Assembly (NCBI RefSeq): GCF_004302915.1 | Contig: NZ_QQBI01000003.1 | Span: 62,001 to 126,000 of the forward strand | Source of the DNA: Komagataeibacter xylinus | Lineage (GTDB): Bacteria; Pseudomonadota; Alphaproteobacteria; Acetobacterales; Acetobacteraceae | DNA length: 64,000 bases | Reading direction: 5' to 3' | In this document: positions 52,991-63,463 of the stretch, piece after piece | Layout: each line of letters starts with the position of its first letter | Position numbering within the stretch: position 1 is the stretch's first letter | Notes under the pieces: generated by a model | Told to the model about the DNA's origin: nothing | Databases searched by the model: none | The model's input: only the letters and a program-made list of their open reading frames with translations | Made by a program: the position numbers and the translations under genes

Positions 52991-54247
52991 TCACCTGTCA
53001 ATCTCGCCAAACACCAGGTCGAGCGACCCGATGATGGCTACGGCATCCGCCAGCATGTGCCGGCGCGACATCTCGTCGATTGCCTGGAGATGGGAAAAAC
53101 CCGTGGGCCGGATCTTGCAGCGATACGGCCGGTTGCTACCATCGGCCACCAGATACACGCCAAACTCGCCCTTGGGCGTTTCGGTCACCGTGTAGGTGGC
53201 GCCCGGAGGCACGTGATAGCCTTCGGTAAACAGCTTGAAATGATGGATCAGCGCCTCCATCGAGCGCTTCATCTCGCGCCGTGGCGGGGGCGTGATCTTG
53301 TGGTCGAGCACCTTGACCGGGCCGGGGCGGATCTGCTCGAGGCACTGGTTGATGATCTTCACGCTCTCGCGCATCTCAGCTACGCGCACGAGGTAGCGGT
53401 CATAGCAGTCGCCCTGGCGGCCTACGGGCACGTTGAACTGCACCTTGTCGTAATTATCATAGGGCTGGCTGCGGCGCAGGTCCCATGGCACGCCGGAGGC
53501 CCGCAGGCACGGCCCGCTGAAGCCCCAGGCCAGCGCCTGCTCGGTGGTGAACACGCCAATGCCCACCGTGCGCTGCTTCCAGATGCGGTTGCTGGTCAGC
53601 AGGCTTTCAAGGTCATCAATCCATTGCGGGAAGGTGCGCGCCCAGTTGGCGATGCGTTCCTCCAGCCCGGCGGGCAGGTCCTGCGCCACGCCGCCGGGGC
53701 GGACGTAATTGGCATGGAAGCGCGCGCCGGATGCGGCCTCATAGAACTCGATGAGCTTCTCGCGTTCCTCATATCCCCACAGCGCGGGCGTCAACGCGCC
53801 ACAATCCAGCCCGAAGGAGGTCAGGTTAAGGATATGGTTGAGGATACGCGTGATCTCGGCAAACATCACCCGAATCCACTTCGCACGGTCCGGGGCCTCG
53901 ATGTCGAGCAGCTTTTCCACCGCCAGCGCGAAGGCCTGCTCCTCGCACATGGGCGAGACGTAATCGAGCCGGTCGAAATACGGCAGCGCCTTGGGGTAGG
54001 TCTTGTATTCGATCAGCTTTTCCGTGCCGCGATGCAAAAGCCCCACATGCGGGATGGCGCGGGCCACGACCTCGCCCTCCATCTCCAGCACCAGCCGCAG
54101 CACGCCGTGGGCGGAGGGGTGCTGGGGGCCGAAGTTCAGCGCGTGGGAGTCGATCTCCACCACATGGCGCTTCACCTCGCCATCGGGTTCTTCTGGCAGC
54201 AGGCTGTCGGGAATGTCCGTATCGCTACGCAGGGTGACATCGCTCAT
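52991..54247 (-). CDS. nuoD: NADH-quinone oxidoreductase subunit D
   Basis: 418 residues. [20 protein letters not shown] carries the quinone-site His; [39 protein letters not shown] and [20 protein letters not shown] are family landmarks, and the last residues [12 protein letters not shown] complete the [NiFe]-hydrogenase-like fold. It forms the quinone cavity with NuoB and NuoH. ATG 54247 is used; upstream codons overlap nuoC. Confidence 0.97.
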   Translation of the reverse strand: MSDVTLRSDTDIPDSLLPEEPDGEVKRHVVEIDSHALNFGPQHPSAHGVLRLVLEMEGEVVARAIPHVGLLHRGTEKLIEYKTYPKALPYFDRLDYVSPMCEEQAFALAVEKLLDIEAPDRAKWIRVMFAEITRILNHILNLTSFGLDCGALTPALWGYEEREKLIEFYEAASGARFHANYVRPGGVAQDLPAGLEERIANWARTFPQWIDDLESLLTSNRIWKQRTVGIGVFTTEQALAWGFSGPCLRASGVPWDLRRSQPYDNYDKVQFNVPVGRQGDCYDRYLVRVAEMRESVKIINQCLEQIRPGPVKVLDHKITPPPRREMKRSMEALIHHFKLFTEGYHVPPGATYTVTETPKGEFGVYLVADGSNRPYRCKIRPTGFSHLQAIDEMSRRHMLADAVAIIGSLDLVFGEIDR

Positions 54248-54251
54248 CGGC

Positions 54252-54917
54252 TCAGCCCTTTCGCTTGATGTCGTGGCGGTCGGCATGCGCCTTTTCATCG
54301 CCCGGCAGGGTCAGGATGCCTTCCCATGGCGATTCAAATTCGAAATTGCGGAAGTCCTGCACCAGATCGACCGGCTCATAGACCACCTGCCGCCGTTCCT
54401 CGTCGTACCGCATCTCGACATAGCCGGTCAGCGGGAAGTCCTTGCGCAGCGGATGCCCCTCGAAGCCGTAATCGGTCAGGATGCGGCGCAGGTCCGGCTG
54501 GTCGGTGAACAGGATGCCGAACAGGTCATACGCCTCGCGCTCCCACCATGTGGCGGCGGGCCAGAGCTGGTGCACCGACGGCACGGGATGGGTCTCGTCC
54601 GTGGTCACGATCACGCGGATGCGGTGGTTATGGGTAACCGAGAGCAGGTTGTAGACCACCTCGAACCGCTCGGCCCGGTCGGGAAAATCCACGCCACATA
54701 TGTCCATCACCTGCTGGCAGGCATAAAGCGGGTCATCGCGCAGCATGGTCATGAGCGAAAGCAGGCGGTCACGCGTGGTGCGCACCACCAGCTCGCCTTT
54801 TTCGATGCCGGCGGACATGATGCCCGGCACGGTGGTGGAAAGCCGGAAGCTGATGGCCCCCAGGCTGCCCGTGACCCCACGTGGCTGGCCTGCGGGAAGG
54901 TTCTGTGCCTCAGCCAC
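54252..54917 (-). CDS. nuoC: NADH-quinone oxidoreductase subunit C
   Basis: 221 residues; separate from NuoD, as in most alphaproteobacteria (fused in E. coli). [40 protein letters not shown] and [20 protein letters not shown] are the conserved 30-kDa-subunit segments. It is a peripheral-arm structural subunit. Its start overlaps nuoB by eight bases, its end precedes nuoD by four. Confidence 0.97.
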   Translation of the reverse strand: MAEAQNLPAGQPRGVTGSLGAISFRLSTTVPGIMSAGIEKGELVVRTTRDRLLSLMTMLRDDPLYACQQVMDICGVDFPDRAERFEVVYNLLSVTHNHRIRVIVTTDETHPVPSVHQLWPAATWWEREAYDLFGILFTDQPDLRRILTDYGFEGHPLRKDFPLTGYVEMRYDEERRQVVYEPVDLVQDFRNFEFESPWEGILTLPGDEKAHADRHDIKRKG

Positions 54918-55512
54918 GGCGGATTGTCCCTGTCCTGCGGATCTTCTTCTGCAGTTGCAGGATGCCGTAGATCAGCGCCTCCGCCGTGGGCGGGCAGCCG
55001 GGCACGTACACATCCACCGGCACGATCCGGTCACACCCGCGCACGACGGAGTAGGAATAATGGTAATACCCGCCCCCATTGGCGCATGACCCCATCGAGA
55101 TGACCCAGCGTGGCTCGGCCATCTGGTCGTACACGCGGCGCAGGGCCGGGGCCATCTTGTTGGTCAGCGTGCCCGCCACGATCATCACATCGGACTGGCG
55201 TGGCGAGCCACGCGGAATGATGCCCATGCGGTCGAGGTCATAGCGCGGCATGTAGGCGTGGATCATCTCCACCGCGCAGCAGGCCAGCCCGAACGACATG
55301 GGCCACAGGCTGCCCGTGCGCCCCCAGTTGACCAGCTTGTCGAGACTGGCGACGACAAAGCCCTTTTCCGTCATCTCGCCAGTGATGCCCTTTATCACCG
55401 CATCCTGCTCCGGCCCCGGGGGCAGCATCTCGCGGTTCCAGGCAATGCTGTCAGCGGGCCGGCCTGGCCCTGATGTATCGTCGTTGCCCATTGGGGCGCC
55501 TCCCCTTGTCAT
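54910..55512 (-). CDS. nuoB: NADH-quinone oxidoreductase subunit B (cluster N2)
   Basis: About 200 residues. The N2 cluster ligands are in [13 protein letters not shown] (tandem Cys), [20 protein letters not shown] and [39 protein letters not shown] precedes them. It gives electrons to quinone. The ATG at 55512 follows the nuoA stop after two bases; ATG 55491, with GGAGG seven bases before it, may be the true start. Confidence 0.96.
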   Translation of the reverse strand: MTRGGAPMGNDDTSGPGRPADSIAWNREMLPPGPEQDAVIKGITGEMTEKGFVVASLDKLVNWGRTGSLWPMSFGLACCAVEMIHAYMPRYDLDRMGIIPRGSPRQSDVMIVAGTLTNKMAPALRRVYDQMAEPRWVISMGSCANGGGYYHYSYSVVRGCDRIVPVDVYVPGCPPTAEALIYGILQLQKKIRRTGTIRRG

Positions 55513-55514
55513 GC

Positions 55515-55880
55515 TCAATCCCAGTCCAGCGCGCCCTTGCTCCATTCGTAAATGAAGCCGACCACCAGAACGCCGAGGAAACCCATCATGGAAGCAAAGC
55601 CGAACCAGCCGATGCGCGACAGGCTGAGCGCCCAGGGAAAGAGGAAAGCGACCTCAAGGTCGAAAATGATGAACAGGATCGCCACCAGATAGAACCGCAC
55701 GTCAAAACGGCGGCGGGCATTGTCAAATGCCTCGAAACCACATTCATAGGCCGACGTTTTCTCGGCATAGGGTTTCTGGTGGCCAAAAAGCAGCGAACTG
55801 CCCAGCATGGCCCCCGCGATCACCACAGCAATGCACCCGAATATCAGTACGGGTAAATAATCAGCGATAACGGAATGCAT
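55515..55880 (-). CDS. nuoA: NADH-quinone oxidoreductase subunit A
   Basis: 121 residues with three helices. [20 protein letters not shown] (loop with the conserved ECG and D residues) and [20 protein letters not shown] are the standard NuoA landmarks. First gene of the operon; translation from ATG 55880 ([15 protein letters not shown]). The promoter should lie within the 290 bases up to the tRNA genes. Confidence 0.97.
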   Translation of the reverse strand: MHSVIADYLPVLIFGCIAVVIAGAMLGSSLLFGHQKPYAEKTSAYECGFEAFDNARRRFDVRFYLVAILFIIFDLEVAFLFPWALSLSRIGWFGFASMMGFLGVLVVGFIYEWSKGALDWD

Positions 55881-56172
55881 CTTCCGTGTTCCCAACCTGT
55901 TAATACGCCGCCCGGTGTCTTTATCGACTTATGTGTGGCTGAAGGGATGCTAGACCCAACACCGTGGGGGGAACAGTTACTTAACCGTGTGCAGTCATGA
56001 ACATTACCGTGAAGATGAATACAGTAACGCTTCCGTCAACACTATTCCGTCATGACCATAATAGCACGATTTATTGTTCTCATTTTTCCGTGTGGAAAAA
56101 CGGGCATAAAAAAACGCCAGTGCAATGGCATCTGGCGTGGTGCAGAACATGATGATGGGCTGTGCGCCATAA
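55881..56172. promoter_or_regulatory. Upstream region of the complex I operon
   Basis: About 290 bases without a gene between nuoA and tRNA-Asp. AT-rich around 56030-56110. It should hold the nuo promoter and possibly the end of the tRNA transcript. No operator identified. Confidence 0.4.
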
Positions 56173-56249
<77 letters not shown>

Positions 56250-56283
56250 ATGGGGCATGTTCCCGTGCTGACACGAGAAGACA

Positions 56284-56358
56284 TGGTGGGCGATGACGGG
56301 ATCGAACCGCCGACCCTCTCGGTGTAAACGAGATGCTCTACCGCTAAGCTAATCGCCC
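56284..56358 (-). tRNA. tRNA-Val (TAC)
   Basis: 75 bases on the minus strand with encoded CCA. Acceptor GGGCGAT/ATCGCCC, anticodon loop within CTCGTTTACACCGAG (anticodon TAC). It precedes tRNA-Asp by 34 bases, so both are probably co-transcribed. Confidence 0.95.
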
Positions 56359-56378
56359 GCGCCCCTAGTAAGGGATTA

Positions 56379-56421
56379 CAAAAAAGGGGGCAACCCGGAA
56401 AATGGATTGCCCCCTCTTTTT
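56379..56421 (-). terminator. Terminator of hup
   Basis: GGGGGCAA (56386-56393) pairs with TTGCCCCC (56407-56414); A-run on one side and T-run on the other, so both strands can end here. Confidence 0.8.
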
Positions 56422-56441
56422 TTTCCTGAAAACAGGCGGTC

Positions 56442-56729
56442 TTACTTGCTGACCGCTTCCTTCAGGTTCTTGCCCGGCTTGAAACGCACGGACGTGGATT
56501 CCGGAATGTCCAGCGGTTCACCCGTGCGGGGGTTGCGGCCCTTGGCGGCCTTGCGGGTCGCCGTAACGAACGTGCCGAAACCGACCAGGCGAACTTCCTG
56601 ATTGTTTGCCAGCGCCTTTTCGATTGCACCGAAAACCGCATCAACCACTTCGCCAGCCTTGGCTTTGGCCAGATCGGCTTCCTCGGCTACCGCAGCAACC
56701 AGTTCCTGCTTGTTAAGTGGCTTCTCCAT
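56442..56729 (-). CDS. hupB: HU-family nucleoid protein
   Basis: 95 residues. MEKPLNKQELVAAVAEEADL is the N-terminal helix pair and VRLVGFGTFVTATRKAAKGR with NPRTGEPLDIPESTSVRFKP the DNA-binding beta arm (GFGTF and RNPxTG are universal HU markers). It bends and compacts DNA as a dimer. ATG 56729 is chosen by homology. It ends with its own terminator and follows lon, the usual order. Confidence 0.95.
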   Translation of the reverse strand: MEKPLNKQELVAAVAEEADLAKAKAGEVVDAVFGAIEKALANNQEVRLVGFGTFVTATRKAAKGRNPRTGEPLDIPESTSVRFKPGKNLKEAVSK

Positions 56730-56910
56730 TTTACGCCTTTCTTTGTACTGTGCGCTTACGCAATCGTTCAAACATCGCGCCGCATTTCTGCTCGCACTAT
56801 GCCGCTGTTTTTTCTCACGTCAACCAACAGAATTCGGGGAATGACAGAGAAAACCGTCATTCCCCTCCATCATGACATTTTTGCGACCACGCACCCCTGC
56901 CCTACGGCGC
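56730..56910. promoter_or_regulatory. Promoter region of hup
   Basis: 180 bases between the lon stop (56911) and the hup start (56729); both genes point left. GAATGACAGAGAAAACCGTCATTC near 56836-56859 forms a hairpin that could end lon transcription. No gene seen. Confidence 0.5.
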
Positions 56911-59406
56911 TCAATGCGTCAATGCAGGTGTTGCGGCCCCTTCGGTGGAAGGAGCGGCCACCGGCTCCGTCCACTCGATCGGCTCGGGCTTTTCCACCAG
57001 CGCCTGGCCAATCACTTCATCCACATGCGAGACCGGCAGGATGGTCAGCGCCTCGGTCACCACCGTGGGGATGTCCACCAGGTCCTTCTCGTTATCCTTG
57101 GGGATGAAAATGGTCCTGAGCCCCGCGCGGTGGGCGGCCAGCAGCTTTTCCTTCAGGCCGCCAATCGGCAGCACGCGGCCACGCAGCGTGATTTCGCCGG
57201 TCATGCCCACGTCGCGCCGCACGGGGATGCCCGTCATCACGCTCACGATCGAGGTGGCCATGGCGATACCGGCCGAAGGGCCATCCTTGGGCGTGGCCCC
57301 CTCGGGCACGTGCACGTGCAGGTCGCGCTTTTCAAACAGGTCAGGGCTGATGCCGAAGGTCACCGCACGGCTACGCACATAGGACAATGCAGCCGCGACA
57401 CTTTCCTTCATCACATCGCCGAGCTTGCCGGTCAGCTTGACGTTGCCCTTGCCGGGCACCATCACGCTTTCGATGGTCAGGATTTCCCCGCCCACTTCGG
57501 TCCAGGCCAGCCCGGTCACGACTCCGACCATGTCTTCCGACTCGGTCTCGCCATGGCGGAATCGCTTCACGCCTGCGTATTTTTCAAGGTTCTCGGCCGT
57601 GATCGCCACGGTCTTGGCCTTGCCGGTCACGATCTCGGTCACGGCCTTGCGGGCCAATGTCGCGATTTCGCGCTCGAGGTTACGCACGCCCGCTTCACGC
57701 GTGTAGCTGCGAATCAGTTCGCGCAGGGCATCATCGGACACCGACCACTCGCCCGGCTTGAGGTTGTTGGCCTCCGTCTGCTTGCCCAGCAGGTGGCGCT
57801 TGGCAATCTCGACCTTCTCGTCCTCCGTGTAGCCCGACAGGCGGATGATCTCCATGCGGTCCAGCAGCGGCTGGGGCATGTTCAGGCTGTTGGCGGTGGT
57901 GATGAACATCACATCCGACAGGTCATAATCGACCTCGAGATAGTGATCGCCAAAGGTCGAATTCTGCTCGGGGTCCAGCACTTCGAGCAGGGCGGAAGAT
58001 GGATCGCCGCGCCAGTCGGCACCGAGCTTGTCGATCTCATCAAGCAGGAAGAGCGGATTCGAGGTCTTGGCCTTCTTCATACCCTGGATGATCTTGCCGG
58101 GCATGGAGCCGATATAGGTGCGGCGGTGGCCACGGATCTCGGCCTCGTCGCGCATGCCACCAAGCGACATGCGCACATACTGCCGCCCCGTTGCCTTGGC
58201 GATGGACTTGGCAAGCGAGGTCTTGCCCACGCCCGGCGGCCCCACAAGGCACAGGATCGGCCCCTTGAGCTTCTGGGCGCGACTCTGCACGGCCAGGTAC
58301 TCGATGATGCGTTCCTTGACCTTCTCCAGCCCGTAATGGTCGGTGTCGAGCACCTTCTGGGCCTCGGACAGGTCATGGCGGACCTTCGAGCGCTTCTTCC
58401 ACGGAATGCCCAGAATCCAGTCGAGATAGTTGCGCACCACCGTCGACTCGGCGGACATCGGGCTCATGCTCCGCAGCTTCTTCAGCTCGGCCAGGGCCTT
58501 TTCGCGCGCTTCCTTGCTCAGCTTGGTCTTGGCGATCTTTTCCTCAAGCTCGGCGGTCTCGTCCTTGCCGTCCTCGCCTTCGCCCAGTTCCTTCTGGATC
58601 GCCTTGAGCTGCTCGTTGAGGTAGTACTCGCGCTGGGTCTTTTCCATCTGCCGCTTCACGCGGTTCCGGATGCGCTTTTCCACCTGGAGCACGCCGATCT
58701 CGGCTTCCATATGCGCAAAAACCCGCTCCAGGCGTGCATTCACGTCCTGGATCTCGAGGATTTCCTGCTTTTCGGGAATCTTCAGGTTCAGGTGGCTGGC
58801 AATGGTGTCCGCCAGCTTCGACAGGTCATCAATCTGGTTGAGCGAGACCAGCACCTCGGGCGCGATCTTCTTGTTCAGCTTGATGTACTGCTCGAACTGG
58901 CCGATCAGCGTGCGGCCGATGGCCTCGGCTTCCTTGCCGTCGGTTTCCTGCTCGGGCACGTCCTCGATCTCGGCCTCGAAGTGGCCATCGACTTCGTGCA
59001 GCGCGGTGATGTGGGCGCGCCTGCCGCCTTCAACAAGCACCTTCACCGTGCCATCGGGCAGCTTGAGCAGCTGCAGGATGGTGGAGACCGTGCCGTAGCG
59101 ATAGATGTCATCGGGCGTCGGGTCATCCTGCGCCGCGTTTTTCTGGGCCACGAGCAGGATCTGCTTGTCGCTGCGCGTCACCGCCTCAAGTGCGCGGACG
59201 GACTTCTCGCGCCCCACGAACAGAGGCACGATCATGTGCGGAAAGACGACAATATCGCGCAGGGGCAAGACAGCAATCGTGTCACGCGTCGTGTCGTCTT
59301 CAGCCTCCTCCACGCCACGCGTGGTGGCGACGGGGGTGCCGCCCGTATTGGTCTCGGTGGTTTCCGTGCCTTCAGGCACGGGAGTCAGTCTGTCAGTTTC
59401 AGACAT
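56911..59406 (-). CDS. lon: ATP-dependent protease Lon
   Basis: 831 residues. N-terminal substrate domain ([20 protein letters not shown], then [11 protein letters not shown]), coiled-coil, AAA+ with Walker [21 protein letters not shown] and Walker B LFLLDEID, sensor region, and the protease domain with Ser in [14 protein letters not shown] and Lys in [15 protein letters not shown]. It degrades misfolded and regulatory proteins in the cytosol. AGGAGG stands about 13 bases before ATG 59406. Order clpX-lon-hup is typical of alphaproteobacteria. Confidence 0.97.
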   Translation of the reverse strand: MSETDRLTPVPEGTETTETNTGGTPVATTRGVEEAEDDTTRDTIAVLPLRDIVVFPHMIVPLFVGREKSVRALEAVTRSDKQILLVAQKNAAQDDPTPDDIYRYGTVSTILQLLKLPDGTVKVLVEGGRRAHITALHEVDGHFEAEIEDVPEQETDGKEAEAIGRTLIGQFEQYIKLNKKIAPEVLVSLNQIDDLSKLADTIASHLNLKIPEKQEILEIQDVNARLERVFAHMEAEIGVLQVEKRIRNRVKRQMEKTQREYYLNEQLKAIQKELGEGEDGKDETAELEEKIAKTKLSKEAREKALAELKKLRSMSPMSAESTVVRNYLDWILGIPWKKRSKVRHDLSEAQKVLDTDHYGLEKVKERIIEYLAVQSRAQKLKGPILCLVGPPGVGKTSLAKSIAKATGRQYVRMSLGGMRDEAEIRGHRRTYIGSMPGKIIQGMKKAKTSNPLFLLDEIDKLGADWRGDPSSALLEVLDPEQNSTFGDHYLEVDYDLSDVMFITTANSLNMPQPLLDRMEIIRLSGYTEDEKVEIAKRHLLGKQTEANNLKPGEWSVSDDALRELIRSYTREAGVRNLEREIATLARKAVTEIVTGKAKTVAITAENLEKYAGVKRFRHGETESEDMVGVVTGLAWTEVGGEILTIESVMVPGKGNVKLTGKLGDVMKESVAAALSYVRSRAVTFGISPDLFEKRDLHVHVPEGATPKDGPSAGIAMATSIVSVMTGIPVRRDVGMTGEITLRGRVLPIGGLKEKLLAAHRAGLRTIFIPKDNEKDLVDIPTVVTEALTILPVSHVDEVIGQALVEKPEPIEWTEPVAAPSTEGAATPALTH

Positions 59407-59568
59407 ATTGTTTTTTTGACCTCCTGATGGACGATCCCGGATGGGCACCCAACCATGTGGCCTGCCCATCCGTTGCGCCGCATATGCGACAACCTCACTT
59501 CAATGTTGTCACGACGCGCCACCACCACAAGCCCGGTGGCGACAATTCGGCGTAAAGCGGCCAGACCG

Positions 59569-60828
59569 TCAGGCGGACTGTTCGGCCGGCTGGTTCTTGC
59601 CATACACATAGACGGGCTGCGCCTTGCCCTCGGCCACTTCCTTGTTGACCACCACTTCCTCGACATTCTTCAGGCCAGGAAGGTCGAACATGGTCGACAG
59701 CAGGATGCTCTCGAGAATGGCGCGCAGGCCACGGGCGCCCGTGCGCCGCGCAATGGCGCGCTGGGCCACCTGGCGCAGCGCATCCTCGGTAAAGGTGAGC
59801 TGCACGTCCTCCATCTGGAACAGGCGGGCATACTGCTTGACGAGCGCGTTCTTGGGCTTGGTCAGGATCTCGATCAGGGCTGCCTCATCAAGGTCCTCGA
59901 GCGTGGCGACCACGGGCAGGCGACCGATGAACTCGGGGATCAGGCCGAATTTCAGCAGGTCCTCGGGCTCCACCTCGCGCAGCACGGCGCCCATGCGCCG
60001 CTCGTCGGGCGACTGCACATCGGCGCCAAAGCCGATGCCCGAACCCTTGCCGCGCGCGCTGATGATCTTGTCCAGCCCCGCGAACGCGCCACCGCAGATG
60101 AACAGCATGTTGGTGGTGTCCACCTGCAGGAATTCCTGCTGCGGATGCTTGCGCCCGCCCTGCGGCGGCACGGAGGCCACGGTGCCTTCCATGATCTTGA
60201 GCAGCGCCTGCTGCACGCCCTCGCCGCTCACGTCGCGCGTGATGGAAGGGTTGTCCGACTTGCGCGAGATCTTGTCGATCTCGTCGATATAGACAATACC
60301 GCGCTGGGCCTTCTCCACATTGTAGTCGGCCGCCTGCAAAAGCTTGAGGATGATGTTCTCCACATCCTCGCCCACGTAGCCCGCTTCGGTCAGGGTGGTG
60401 GCGTCGGCCATGGTGAAGGGCACGTCAAGGATGCGGGCCAGCGTCTGGGCCAGCAGGGTCTTGCCCGAGCCGGTGGGGCCGATGAGCATGATGTTGGATT
60501 TTGCAATCTCGACATCATTGTTCTTCTGGGCATGGGCGAGGCGCTTGTAGTGGTTATGCACCGCAACCGACAGCACCTTCTTCGCATGGCCCTGCCCGAT
60601 GACGTAATCATCGAGAATCTTGCAGATCTCACGCGGCGTAGGCACCCCGTCGCGCGACTTGACCAGATGCGTCTTGTGTTCCTCACGGATGATATCCATG
60701 CACAATTCGACGCATTCATCGCAAATGAACACGGTGGGACCGGCGATCAGTTTGCGGACCTCATGCTGCGACTTGCCGCAGAACGAGCAGTAAAGCGTAT
60801 TCTTGGAATCGCCGGACTTGTTATTCAT
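59569..60828 (-). CDS. clpX: ClpXP unfoldase subunit ClpX
   Basis: 419 residues. The zinc-binding four-Cys domain ([18 protein letters not shown] then [10 protein letters not shown]), Walker [16 protein letters not shown], Walker [11 protein letters not shown], and the pore loop GYVGEDV are all present. It unfolds proteins and feeds them to ClpP. The start at 60828 is supported by homology. It follows clpP after 134 bases, in the order tig-clpP-clpX-lon. Confidence 0.97.
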   Translation of the reverse strand: MNNKSGDSKNTLYCSFCGKSQHEVRKLIAGPTVFICDECVELCMDIIREEHKTHLVKSRDGVPTPREICKILDDYVIGQGHAKKVLSVAVHNHYKRLAHAQKNNDVEIAKSNIMLIGPTGSGKTLLAQTLARILDVPFTMADATTLTEAGYVGEDVENIILKLLQAADYNVEKAQRGIVYIDEIDKISRKSDNPSITRDVSGEGVQQALLKIMEGTVASVPPQGGRKHPQQEFLQVDTTNMLFICGGAFAGLDKIISARGKGSGIGFGADVQSPDERRMGAVLREVEPEDLLKFGLIPEFIGRLPVVATLEDLDEAALIEILTKPKNALVKQYARLFQMEDVQLTFTEDALRQVAQRAIARRTGARGLRAILESILLSTMFDLPGLKNVEEVVVNKEVAEGKAQPVYVYGKNQPAEQSA

Positions 60829-60962
60829 AACCGCTCCTATTCCCGCCTGGGGGAACTTCTCCATACCTTGCGACCGGGCAAAAAACGCTGCCTGGACCGC
60901 CGCAGGCAATCCTTCCCCACCGGGGCCGGGAGCGCGCCTGCGAACGCGCCCCCTGATGCAGA

Positions 60963-61604
60963 TTACTCTGCAGGTTTTGATGCAACGTTACGACGGACCA
61001 CTTCATCCACAATACCGAATGCCTGCGCCTCTTCGGCGGACATGTAGCTGTCGCGCTCCAGCTTCTGCTCGATCTCCTCGAGCGTGCGGCCGGTGTGCTC
61101 CTTGTAGATCTCGTTCAGGCGCTGGCGAATGGTCAGGATTTCCTGCGCCTGGATCTCGATGTCGCTGGCCTGGCCCTGCGCCCCGCCTGAAGGCTGGTGC
61201 ACCATGACGCGCGAGTTGGGCAGCGCGAATCGCCGCCCCTTCTCGCCGCCTGCCAGCAGCAGCGACCCCATCGAGGCCGCCTGCCCGATGCACACCGTGC
61301 TGACGGGGCAGCGGATGTACTGCATGGTGTCATAGATGGCGAGCCCCGCCGACACCACGCCGCCGGGGCTGTTGATGTAGAACGAGATTTCCTTGCTGGG
61401 GTTCACGCTTTCCAGATAAAGCAGCTGCGCGGAAACCAGCGCCGAGACCTGGTCATAGACCGGCCCGGTAAGAAAGATGATCCGTTCCTGCAGAAGGCGG
61501 GAATAGATGTCGAATGCCCGTTCCCCGCGGGAGGTCTGCTCGACCACCATCGGTACCAGAGCGTTATTGAAGATCTCTACGGGATCCCGATCCCTCATAG
61601 CCAT
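60963..61604 (-). CDS. clpP: ATP-dependent Clp protease proteolytic subunit
   Basis: 213 residues. Catalytic triad: Ser in [14 protein letters not shown], His in [13 protein letters not shown], Asp in [35 protein letters not shown] and [20 protein letters not shown] are standard. It forms a tetradecamer that works with ClpX. ATG 61604 or the ATG two codons later may be used. Confidence 0.97.
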   Translation of the reverse strand: MAMRDRDPVEIFNNALVPMVVEQTSRGERAFDIYSRLLQERIIFLTGPVYDQVSALVSAQLLYLESVNPSKEISFYINSPGGVVSAGLAIYDTMQYIRCPVSTVCIGQAASMGSLLLAGGEKGRRFALPNSRVMVHQPSGGAQGQASDIEIQAQEILTIRQRLNEIYKEHTGRTLEEIEQKLERDSYMSAEEAQAFGIVDEVVRRNVASKPAE

Positions 61605-61862
61605 ATTCCCGATCCTGAAAAGCAAGGGCCCGTTCCACGTTACCCGCCCGGTGCAGGAGGCACGGACAGCGCAGGCGCAGCCGGACCCTTCCCGGTTACT
61701 TATGACAAAATAGAGACAAACACGCCAGATACCACCCCACCCCTGTCATTTTGCCAGAAACGGGCCGCACAATCGGGGCGTGTTCCCCTATCCACAAACA
61801 CATACGGCGCGCGGAAGTCCCCTTCCGCGCGCCGCAGGCGTTACCTATGCCGCCAGAGCGGA
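61605..61862. promoter_or_regulatory. tig-clpP intergenic region with a strong inverted repeat
   Basis: CGGCGCGCGGAA (61805-61816) pairs perfectly with TTCCGCGCGCCG (61823-61834). It stands behind tig and before clpP and may end or attenuate tig transcription; the tail after the stem is not a clean T-run. The rest should hold the clpP promoter. Confidence 0.6.
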
Positions 61863-63200
61863 TCAGACGTCAGCTTCCGGCATTTCGGCCAGTTCTTCCG
61901 GCGTCACGACCTTGTCCTCGACCTTGGCCAGCTCGACGATGTAGTCGATGACCTTGTTCTCGAAGATCGGGCCACGCAGGCCATCGATCGCCTGCGGGTT
62001 CTTGCTGAAATATTCGAACACGGCCTGTTCCTGGCCCGGATAGCGCGCGGCTTCGGCCCGGACGGCGTGAACGATTTCTTCCTGGGTCACGGTGATGTTG
62101 TTCACACGACCGATTTCAGCCAGCAGCAGGCCGAGCTTCACGCGGCGCTCGGCAATCTTGCGATAGTCGGCGCGCAGGGTGTCCTCGTCCTTGTCCTTGT
62201 CTTCCTCATCGAGGCGGCCGGCCTTGCGGTCTTCCTCGATGCGGGCCCAGATCTGGCCGAACTCGGCCTCGACCATGCCCGGAGGCGCCTGGAAGTCGGT
62301 CTTTTCGGCCAGCTTGTCGAGCAGCTCGCGCTTGAGGCGCAGGCGGGACAGCTGGTCATATTCCTGCGTGACCTGCTGCGTAATCAGCTCGCGCACCTGC
62401 TCCAGCCCCTCGAAGCCGAGCTTCTTGGCCAGCTCGTCGTCGATCTTGGCTTCAATCGGGCGCTTGAGCTCCTTGACCTTGATGTCGAAGGTGGCTTCCT
62501 TGCCCGCAAGGTGCTCCGCGCCGTAATCGGCGGGGAAGGTGACGGTGATCACTTTTTCTTCACCGGCCTTCATGCCCACGATCTGCTCGGCAAAACCGGG
62601 AATGAAGCCCGCGCCGCCGAGTTCGACATTCACGTCGTCAGCGGAGCCGCCTTCAAAGGCCGTGCCGTCAACCTTGCCCACGAAGTCCACCGTCACCACG
62701 TCGCCATCGGCGGCGGGGCGGTCTTCCTCGACCTTCTCGAACTCGCGCTGGCGGCTCGCAATTTCCTTGAGCGCCTTGTCCACCGTCTCGGCATTCACCT
62801 CGGACTTGAGGCGCACGAGCGACAGGGTGGACAGGTCGGGAATGGTGATCTCGGGCAGGAGCTCGAATTCGACCGTGAACTTCAGGTCTTCCTTGCTGCC
62901 TGGCTCGCTGCCCGAAACGAGGTCAACCTTCGGCTGCATGGCAGGGCGCAGGCCGCGCTCGTCAAGCAGGGTGCGGGTCGCGTCGCTTACGACCTGCTCC
63001 ATCACCTCACCCTGCACGGATTCGCCATAACGCTGCTGCAGGATGCTCATCGGCACCTTGCCCGGGCGGAAACCCGGCAGCTTCATGGACTGTCCAACTT
63101 CTTTCAGGCGCGCGGTGCGCTTGCTCTCGATTTCTGCTGCGGGCACCGTAACGGTGAAACCGCGCTTCAGGCCATCGGAAAGCGTTTCAGTAACCTGCAT
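61863..63200 (-). CDS. tig: Trigger factor (ribosome-associated chaperone/peptidyl-prolyl isomerase)
   Basis: 445 residues. N-terminal ribosome-binding region MQVTETLSDGLKRGFTVTVP and the GFRPGKVPMSIL signature (GFRxGKVP), a PPIase domain (GDVVTVDFVGKVDGTAFEGG), and a helical C-terminal cradle. It binds nascent chains at the exit tunnel. ATG 63200 is preferred over ATG 63212 because the GAGG site is too close to the latter. Confidence 0.97.
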   Translation of the reverse strand: MQVTETLSDGLKRGFTVTVPAAEIESKRTARLKEVGQSMKLPGFRPGKVPMSILQQRYGESVQGEVMEQVVSDATRTLLDERGLRPAMQPKVDLVSGSEPGSKEDLKFTVEFELLPEITIPDLSTLSLVRLKSEVNAETVDKALKEIASRQREFEKVEEDRPAADGDVVTVDFVGKVDGTAFEGGSADDVNVELGGAGFIPGFAEQIVGMKAGEEKVITVTFPADYGAEHLAGKEATFDIKVKELKRPIEAKIDDELAKKLGFEGLEQVRELITQQVTQEYDQLSRLRLKRELLDKLAEKTDFQAPPGMVEAEFGQIWARIEEDRKAGRLDEEDKDKDEDTLRADYRKIAERRVKLGLLLAEIGRVNNITVTQEEIVHAVRAEAARYPGQEQAVFEYFSKNPQAIDGLRGPIFENKVIDYIVELAKVEDKVVTPEELAEMPEADV

Positions 63201-63297
63201 CTGCCAGGCCATCCTCTCGGTCAGAACGTGTCAAAGAACGCAAGAAGCCGGTTGGGGCCACCACGTCTGCTCGCATAACGCGACTTGCCGGGATCAT

Positions 63298-63382
<85 letters not shown>

Positions 63383-63463
63383 ACAGTGCCCAGCCTGTAA
63401 GCGCGCGGCTTTAGCGCACCACAGGCCATGGGGCAAGACGCGAAGGAAAAAGGATTGGGCTTT

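Noticed and set aside
56872-59427. Open frame of 851 codons opposite lon
   Set aside because: Antisense shadow of lon with His/Leu/Gly-rich nonsense composition.
61197-63278. Open frame of 693 codons across clpP and tig
   Set aside because: Spans two verified genes and a gap on the other strand; no recognisable protein.
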